Assembly (NCBI RefSeq): GCF_014653785.1
Contig: NZ_BNAS01000010.1
Location: 62,001 to 126,000 of the forward strand
Direction: 5' to 3'
Length of the DNA stretch: 64,000 nucleotides
Origin: Promicromonospora soli
GTDB taxonomy: Bacteria; Actinomycetota; Actinomycetes; Actinomycetales; Cellulomonadaceae
Made by a program: the position numbers and the translations under genes. Below the pieces are notes generated by a model, which worked only from the letters and a program-made list of their open reading frames with translations, did not search any database and was not told where the DNA came from. Positions 59,235 to 64,000 of the stretch are shown here, piece after piece; positions within the stretch are counted from its first letter, which is position 1; each line of letters begins with the position of its first letter.

Positions 59235-59759
59235 ATGGACCTGACGAGATATGTCGACGAGCTGCAACGCCAGCTCTCAACCGCAGCAGCAGCCGGCGGG
59301 GACGAGGCGCGTGAGCTCGCCGGCCGCCTGACCGCCCCGCTCGACGCCGCCGTGCGGCTCGTGCTGCTCGAGGCGCTGTCGACCGCGGCCGGCGAGATCT
59401 CCGCCGAGCTCGCACCCGGCTCCGTCGACGTGCGTCTGCGTGGCGGCGACCCCGAGTTCGTCGTCGCGCTACCGGCCCCCGCGCTGCCGGCTCGGGCCAC
59501 CGAACCTGCGGCGTCGCCCGCCGGGCCGCCGCCCGTGCCGAACGCCGACGCCGAGGGTGCTACCACCCGCACCACCCTGCGCCTGCCCGACCACCTGAAG
59601 ACCCAGGCCGAGATCGCCGCCGCCCGCGACGGCGTCTCCGTCAACACGTGGCTCGTACGGGCGGTCGCCGCCGCGCTCGGGCCGACCACCGGGAGGCCCG
59701 CCACCCAGGCCGGGCCCGAGCAGCGTGCCACCAACCGTCACACCGGCTGGGTGCGCTGA
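59235..59759 (+). CDS. ribbon-helix-helix (HicB/Arc-like) protein
   Basis: A 174-residue protein. The N-terminal ~60 residues are helical; a Pro/Ala linker follows; residues ~112-150 hold the RHH pattern TTRTTLRLPDHLKTQAEIAA and DGVSVNTWLVRAVAAAL, as in HicB-type antitoxin DNA-binding tails. No toxin gene is next to it. It probably regulates itself and the DUF4097-ABC genes that follow on the same strand. The palindrome at 59205 overlaps its promoter. Confidence 0.72.
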   Translation: MDLTRYVDELQRQLSTAAAAGGDEARELAGRLTAPLDAAVRLVLLEALSTAAGEISAELAPGSVDVRLRGGDPEFVVALPAPALPARATEPAASPAGPPPVPNADAEGATTRTTLRLPDHLKTQAEIAAARDGVSVNTWLVRAVAAALGPTTGRPATQAGPEQRATNRHTGWVR

Positions 59760-59830
59760 ACGCACCTCGACCACCGGTCACCCGTCGCACACCCACTGAT
59801 CGCCCGCACCCACATGCCCCTGGAGTCACC

Positions 59831-60673
59831 ATGACCACCTTCCCCGCCCCCACGCCCGTCCCGGTCGTCGTGGACGTGCCCTTCGGCAACCTGCACGTCG
59901 TCGCCAGCGAACGGGACGATGTAGTCGTCACGGTCCTGCCTGCCGACCCGAGCAAGTCTGGCTCCGTGCGCGCCGCCGAGGAGACCCGCGTCGAACGCGA
60001 CGGCGACGCCGTCACGATCATCTATCCGGCCGCGTGGAAGCAGTACGTCCTTCCCTTCGCGGCCGGCGGTGCGATAGTCAACATCGAGCTGCCCGCCGGG
60101 TCGAGCCTCAGCGGCAAGGCCGGCTCGCTGTATGCGGAGGGCAGGCTCGGCACTGTCGACCTCAACCTCAACGGCGGCGACGCCCGGGTCGACGAGGCGG
60201 CCCGCCTGGACCTCAAGGTCTCGGCCGGGAACGTCATCGTCGGCAGCGCCCCTGGCCCCACGACCGTCAAGGCGAGCGCCGGCTCCGTGCGGATCACCGA
60301 GTTCGCCGGCGAGGGCACCGTCCGCGCCAGCAACGGGACCACGACCGTCGGGTCGGTGACGGGAACGCTGGACGTCGTCGGGGCGCACGCCGAGATCGCC
60401 GTGGGCCGTGTGCACGGCACCCTCACCGTCAAGTCGGCCCATGCCGGCATCCGCGTCGACCGCGTCGAGTCCGGCAGCGTCACGCTCACCACGTCCTACG
60501 GCTCGATCGAGGTCGACGTGCCCGAGGGCACCGCCGCCTGGCTCGACGTCGCCTCGGAGCACGGCACCGTCCGCAACCAGCTGACGCCCGCCGAAGGGCC
60601 CGTCGAGAACGACGCCACCGCCGAGATCCACGCCAGCACCGGCTGGGGCGACATCATCGTCCGCCGCCCCTGA
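59831..60673 (+). CDS. DUF4097 family beta-helix protein
   Basis: A 280-residue protein of the DUF4097 (adhesin-like) family. A strand-rich repeated pattern runs through it, e.g. VKASAGSVRITEFAGEGTVRA, SNGTTTVGSVTGTLDVVGAH and VKSAHAGIRVDRVESGSVTL, as in a short beta-helix. No signal peptide or TM segment, so it is cytoplasmic or exported by another way. Lies between the RHH gene and a DrrAB-type transporter, a common grouping. Confidence 0.82.
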   Translation: MTTFPAPTPVPVVVDVPFGNLHVVASERDDVVVTVLPADPSKSGSVRAAEETRVERDGDAVTIIYPAAWKQYVLPFAAGGAIVNIELPAGSSLSGKAGSLYAEGRLGTVDLNLNGGDARVDEAARLDLKVSAGNVIVGSAPGPTTVKASAGSVRITEFAGEGTVRASNGTTTVGSVTGTLDVVGAHAEIAVGRVHGTLTVKSAHAGIRVDRVESGSVTLTTSYGSIEVDVPEGTAAWLDVASEHGTVRNQLTPAEGPVENDATAEIHASTGWGDIIVRRP

Positions 60674-60733
60674 CAACCGTCTGACCGCATTCCACGACCA
60701 CCCCCAGAGACCATCCCCAGAGAAGGGAAGAAC

Positions 60734-61561
60734 ATGAGCGCCTCAACCGAGCGGGGTCGCGAGCCCGCGATCCGAGTGCAGGGCATAGAGAAGTCGTACA
60801 AGGAGCTGCACGTCCTGCGGGGCGTGGACTTCGAGGTCGCGCCGGGCAGCATCTTCGCCCTGCTCGGCTCGAACGGAGCCGGGAAGACCACCGTCGTCAA
60901 GATCCTGTCCACCCTGCTCAGGGCCGACGCCGGCGCCGCGAGCGTGCACGGGTTCGACGTCGCCACCCAACCCGCCAACGTGCGCGAGTCGATCAGCCTC
61001 ACCGGACAGTTCGCCGCCGTGGACGAGATCCTCACCGGGCGGGAGAACCTGATCCTGGTCGCCAGGCTGCGCCACCTCGAGGACCCCGGCCAGATCGCCG
61101 ACGACCTGCTCGCGCGCTTCTCCCTGACCGACGCCGGCGGGCGCAAGGCCGCCACCTACTCCGGCGGCATGCGCCGCCGCCTGGACATCGCGATGAGCCT
61201 GATCGGCGACCCGCCGATCATCTTTCTCGACGAGCCCACCACGGGTCTGGACCCGCAGGCGCGCATCGAGGTCTGGGACGCCGTCAAGAAGCTCGCCCAG
61301 AGCGGCACCACGGTCCTGCTGACCACCCAGTACCTGGACGAGGCCGAGCAGCTCGCCGACCGGATCGCGATCCTGCACGAGGGCCGGATCATCGTCAACG
61401 GCACCCTGGCCGAGCTCAAGGCCCTGCTGCCGCCCGCCAAGGTCGAGTACATCGAGAAGCAGCCGACCCTGGAGGACGTGTTCTTCGCCGTCGTCGGGAG
61501 CGACGGCGCGGCCGGCAGGGCCGGCGACAAGACCAGCAACCCCGTCGGCACGGACGCGTGA
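60734..61561 (+). CDS. ABC transporter ATP-binding protein (DrrA type)
   Basis: A 275-residue ATPase. Walker A LLGSNGAGKTTVV, ABC signature YSGGMRRRLDIAM, Walker B IIFLDEPTTGLD, H-loop TTQYLDEAEQLA. The ending LEDVFFAVVG is the DrrA-type C-terminal motif. AAGGGAAG lies before the ATG. It pairs with the permease 10 bp downstream to export a hydrophobic compound or lipid; the substrate is unknown. Confidence 0.95.
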   Translation: MSASTERGREPAIRVQGIEKSYKELHVLRGVDFEVAPGSIFALLGSNGAGKTTVVKILSTLLRADAGAASVHGFDVATQPANVRESISLTGQFAAVDEILTGRENLILVARLRHLEDPGQIADDLLARFSLTDAGGRKAATYSGGMRRRLDIAMSLIGDPPIIFLDEPTTGLDPQARIEVWDAVKKLAQSGTTVLLTTQYLDEAEQLADRIAILHEGRIIVNGTLAELKALLPPAKVEYIEKQPTLEDVFFAVVGSDGAAGRAGDKTSNPVGTDA

Positions 61562-61571
61562 GGAGCGAACG

Positions 61572-62333
61572 ATGACCAAGCACTTCTTCAGCGACAGCAC
61601 CGTCCTGCTGGGGCGGTCCCTACGACACATCTCGCGCAGCCCCGACACCATCATCACGACGGCGGTCACGCCGATCGCGCTGATGCTGATGTTCGTCTAC
61701 GTCTTCGGCGGCGCGATCGAGACAGGAACGGACGACTATGTGAACTACCTGCTGCCCGGCATCCTGCTCATCACCATCGGCTCGGGTATCGCCTACACCG
61801 CCTACCGGCTCTTCCTGGACCTGCAGGGCGGCATCTTCGAGCGATTCCAGTCCATGCCGATCGCACGATCGTCCGTGTTGTGGGCGCACGTGCTGACCTC
61901 GCTGGTCGCGAACATGATCTCGATCGTCCTGGTCGTGCTCGTCGCCCTGCTCATGGGCTTCCGCTCCGGGGCAGGAGTGCTGGACTGGCTCGCCGTCACC
62001 GGCATCCTGATCGTGTTCACCCTGGCCCTGACCTGGATCGCGGTCATCGCCGGACTGTCGGCGAAGACCGTGGACGGCGCGAGCGCGTTCTCCTACCCGA
62101 TCATCTTCCTGCCGTTCGTCAGCTCGGCGTTCGTGCCCACCGACACCATGCCCGGCCCGGTGCAGTGGTTCGCCGAGAACCAGCCGGTCACCTCCATCGT
62201 GAACACGATCCGTGACCTGCTGGCCCAGCAGCCGGTCGGCGCCGACATCTGGATCGCACTGGGCTGGTGCGTCGGGATCCTCGTGATCGCCTACGTGTTC
62301 GCCATGGCCGCGTACAGGCGCAAGATCGCCTGA
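61572..62333 (+). CDS. ABC transporter permease (DrrB type, ABC-2)
   Basis: A 253-residue permease with six helices, the ABC-2 pattern: DTIITTAVTPIALMLMFVYVFGG near the start, then RFQSMPIARSSVLWAHVL and the late FAENQPVTSIVNTIRDLL. It forms the exporter with the preceding ATPase. GAGGAG precedes the ATG. Confidence 0.95.
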   Translation: MTKHFFSDSTVLLGRSLRHISRSPDTIITTAVTPIALMLMFVYVFGGAIETGTDDYVNYLLPGILLITIGSGIAYTAYRLFLDLQGGIFERFQSMPIARSSVLWAHVLTSLVANMISIVLVVLVALLMGFRSGAGVLDWLAVTGILIVFTLALTWIAVIAGLSAKTVDGASAFSYPIIFLPFVSSAFVPTDTMPGPVQWFAENQPVTSIVNTIRDLLAQQPVGADIWIALGWCVGILVIAYVFAMAAYRRKIA

Positions 62334-62352
62334 CCGCCCACCACCTTCGAAC

Positions 62353-62400
62353 CACGATCCTCAACCGGCACACAGCCACTGTGCCCGGTTGAGGATCGTG
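62353..62400. terminator. hairpin between convergent transporter operons
   Basis: 20- and 21-nt arms (CACGATCCTCAACCGG and complement, one bulge) around a 7-nt loop. It separates the DrrAB genes from the ThiQ-like gene and can act in both directions. Confidence 0.8.
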
Positions 62401-62412
62401 CCGTTCAGCCCC

Positions 62413-62441
62413 GTCGAGACCGGTCTCGACAGGCTCGACCA
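62413..62441. repeat. GGTCGAG repeat copy after the DrrB hairpin
   Basis: GTCGAGAC followed by CGGTCTCGACAGGCTCGACC; the first 18 bp form a perfect palindrome (62413-62430). Confidence 0.75.
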
Positions 62442-62452
62442 GCGGGAGCGGC

Positions 62453-63187
62453 CTAGCCTCGCAGGCCCAGGAACTCCGCCACACGGGTCGACGCCGGGGC
62501 GGTCCGCAGCTCGTCCGGCGCTGCCACCTGCAGCAGCCGGCCCCGGTCCATCACGCCCACCCGGTCGGCCACGACCGAAGCCTCGGCGTGGTCGTGCGTC
62601 ACGAACACCGCCGTCGTGCCGGTCTCGACCAGCGCGGCCCGCACCTCGCCCGCGAGCCGTTCCCGGAGCTGCCGGTCGAGCGCGGACAGCGGCTCGTCCA
62701 GCAGCAGCAGGCGGGGCCGAGGGGCCAGGGCGCGCGCGAGGGCCACTCGCTGCTGCTCCCCGCCGGACAGTGTCGGCACCGCCCGCTGCTCGTACCCGGC
62801 GAGCCCCACCAGGCCGAGCAGCTCGGTCACCCGCTCGTCCCGCTCCGCCCGGGACAGGTCCTGCGTCTCCAGCCCGTAGGCGACGTTGCGACGCACGTCC
62901 CGGTGCGGGAACAGCTGGCCGTCCTGGAACATCAGCCCGAACCGGCGCTTGTGCACCGGCAGCCCGGCGAGGTCCTCGCCGTCGTACAGCACGCGACCGC
63001 CCGCCAGCGGCTCCAGCCCGGCCACCGCGCGCAGCAGCGACGACTTGCCACACCCGCTCGGGCCGAGCAGCGCGACGACCTCGCCCGGTGCGACGGTCAG
63101 CGAGACGCCGTCTACCGCCGTGACGCGGGTCGAGCCTGTCGAGGCCCCGTACCGGACCGACACCTCCCGGATCTCCAGCCCCGCCAT
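62453..63187 (-). CDS. ABC transporter ATP-binding protein (ThiQ-like)
   Basis: A 244-residue ATPase. Walker A GPSGCGKSSLLRAVAG, signature LSGGEQQRVALARAL, Walker B LLLLDEPLSALD. FQDGQLFPHRDVRRNVAYGL is typical of thiamine/iron-type systems. The ATG overlaps the permease stop by 1 nt (TGATG). Near residue 15 the strand before AVDGVSL carries an extra ASTGSTR, encoded by a copy of the dispersed repeat (63128-63146). It fuels the partial permease upstream. Confidence 0.92.
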   Translation of the reverse strand: MAGLEIREVSVRYGASTGSTRVTAVDGVSLTVAPGEVVALLGPSGCGKSSLLRAVAGLEPLAGGRVLYDGEDLAGLPVHKRRFGLMFQDGQLFPHRDVRRNVAYGLETQDLSRAERDERVTELLGLVGLAGYEQRAVPTLSGGEQQRVALARALAPRPRLLLLDEPLSALDRQLRERLAGEVRAALVETGTTAVFVTHDHAEASVVADRVGVMDRGRLLQVAAPDELRTAPASTRVAEFLGLRG

Positions 63188-64000
63188 CAGAACTCCCCTC
63201 CGGCGCGCTCGTCGCGCAGTCGCTCCGCCATCATCATCACGGTCGCGGTCAGTGCCGCGAGCACCACCGACGCCGCGAGCGCCATCCCGTAGTTCTCCGC
63301 GCCGGGCCGCCCGATGAGGCGGAAGATCACGACGGGCAGCGTGGCGCCGTCGGGCCGCGCGAGGAACGACGTAGCGCCGAACTCGCCGAGCGAGACCGCG
63401 AATGCGAACCCGGTCGCGAGCCCGACCGACCGCAGTGCGATCGGCAGGTCCACGGTCCGCAGCACGCGTCCAGGGCCAGAGCCGAGCACTGCCGCGACCT
63501 CGCGCAGCCGCGGGTCGATCGCCCGCAGCACGGGCAGCACGGTGCGCACGACGAGCGGTATCGCGACCACGGCCTGCGCCACCGGCACGAGCAGCCCGGA
63601 GGTCCGCAGGTCCACGCCCAGGACGGGCTGGTCCATGGTGATGAGGAACCCGAAGCCGACGGTCACGGCGGACACGCCGAGCGGAAGCATGAACAGGGCG
63701 TCGAACGTCCCGACGGCGCGGCGCGCGCCCACCGACCGCGGCCGCCGGGACACCACCAGCGCCACGAGCCCGCCGACCACCAGGGAGATCACGGTGGCGG
63801 TCAGCGCAATCCGCAGCGAGGTCGCCGTCGCCTCCCATACGGTCACGACCAGCGCGTTCCGCTCGCCGGTGGTCCCGAGCGCGACGTAGTTCGCCGGGCC
63901 CCAGGATCCGTCCGGCTCCCGGAACGACCGGGCCACGAGCCCGGCCAGCGGCAGCACGATGAGCCCGGCGACGATCGCCGCACCCACCAGCGCCGCTGTC
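63187..64000 (-). CDS. ABC transporter permease (ThiP-like), 5' end outside the window
   Basis: The last 270 codons of a permease. At least six helices; the EAA-type loop is LREVAAVLGSGPGRVLRTVDLPIALRS, and FAVSLGEFGATSFLARPDG with PVVIFRLIGRPGAENYGMALA is characteristic of the C-terminal half of two-module ThiP/FbpB permeases. The frame is open to the window edge. Thiamine, or a derivative, is the likely substrate; Fe3+ is the alternative. Confidence 0.9.
   Translation of the reverse strand, partial: TAALVGAAIVAGLIVLPLAGLVARSFREPDGSWGPANYVALGTTGERNALVVTVWEATATSLRIALTATVISLVVGGLVALVVSRRPRSVGARRAVGTFDALFMLPLGVSAVTVGFGFLITMDQPVLGVDLRTSGLLVPVAQAVVAIPLVVRTVLPVLRAIDPRLREVAAVLGSGPGRVLRTVDLPIALRSVGLATGFAFAVSLGEFGATSFLARPDGATLPVVIFRLIGRPGAENYGMALAASVVLAALTATVMMMAERLRDERAGGEF

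Noticed and set aside
59235-59759. HicAB toxin-antitoxin pair
   Set aside because: Only a HicB-like RHH tail is present; no HicA-sized toxin frame with the typical dsRBD-like fold lies on either side.

Overview
The window is very GC-rich and densely packed, with many 4-bp ATGA/GTGA gene overlaps, GTG/TTG starts and AGGAGG-type ribosome sites. A dnaK-grpE-dnaJ-hspR operon with HAIR operators, LacI-controlled sugar ABC transport next to GH3 enzymes, large tandem-GNAT (mycothiol-synthase-like) proteins and an ECF sigma factor fused to its own zinc-finger and membrane parts all point to an actinobacterium. The glycosidase content suggests a polysaccharide-degrading member of Micrococcales (Promicromonosporaceae/Cellulomonadaceae-like; family assignment is inference).

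Layout: 1-5 kb holds a GT4 glycosyltransferase, two tandem imine-reductase-like oxidoreductases divergent from an HxlR regulator, a carboxymuconolactone decarboxylase-like protein and an LD-carboxypeptidase. 5-6.5 kb is a loose region with a truncated lipoprotein, a small secreted protein, the tail of a tyrosine integrase and tRNA-Ser(CGA). 6.6-12.8 kb has a GntR/FCD regulator, a two-gene unit with an unknown membrane protein, a DUF4956-VTC-Cthe_2159 operon and a GH43 arabinanase. 13-22.6 kb has a transglutaminase-like protein, a sirtuin, a histidine-methyltransferase-like gene paired with a paralogue of the membrane protein at 7.4 kb, tadA, upp, a 1215-residue membrane-fused ECF sigma factor whose end overlaps upp on the opposite strand, and a degenerate GGDEF protein.

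22.6-33.4 kb carries a duplicated DUF1540 protein, the hspR/dnaJ/grpE/dnaK heat-shock operon, a RimJ-type acetyltransferase, a membrane dipeptidase, a subtilase with repeated Ig-like modules and an S4 protein. 33.4-45.5 kb is the sugar region: a LacI regulator divergent from a binding protein, two permeases and a GH3 enzyme (the layout known for xylobiose/cellobiose loci), then a second GH3 flanked by two paralogous tandem-GNAT proteins. 45.5-54.9 kb has an M81 protein, an acidic repeat protein, a kinase-HK-RR operon, cutC-pgi and a PrsW protease. 54.9-58.6 kb is a tightly coupled M20-GNAT-MenC/NSAR operon that fits an N-succinyl amino acid racemization route. 58.6-64 kb has a second HxlR regulator, an RHH protein with DUF4097 and a DrrAB-type exporter, and the ThiQ/ThiP-like end of a transporter cut by the window edge.

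Three dispersed repeat families overlie the genes: a ~66-bp palindrome directly after stop codons (4 copies), a 40-bp palindrome with fixed 7-4-7-4-7-4-7 architecture (3 copies), and a short element around GGTCGAGCCTGTCGAGACC that lies between genes and also inside three coding sequences. The most interesting leads are the two membrane-protein pairs, the upp/sigma antisense overlap with distorted codon use, and the repeat families. I saw no CRISPR array, rRNA, complete mobile element or recognisable defence island.
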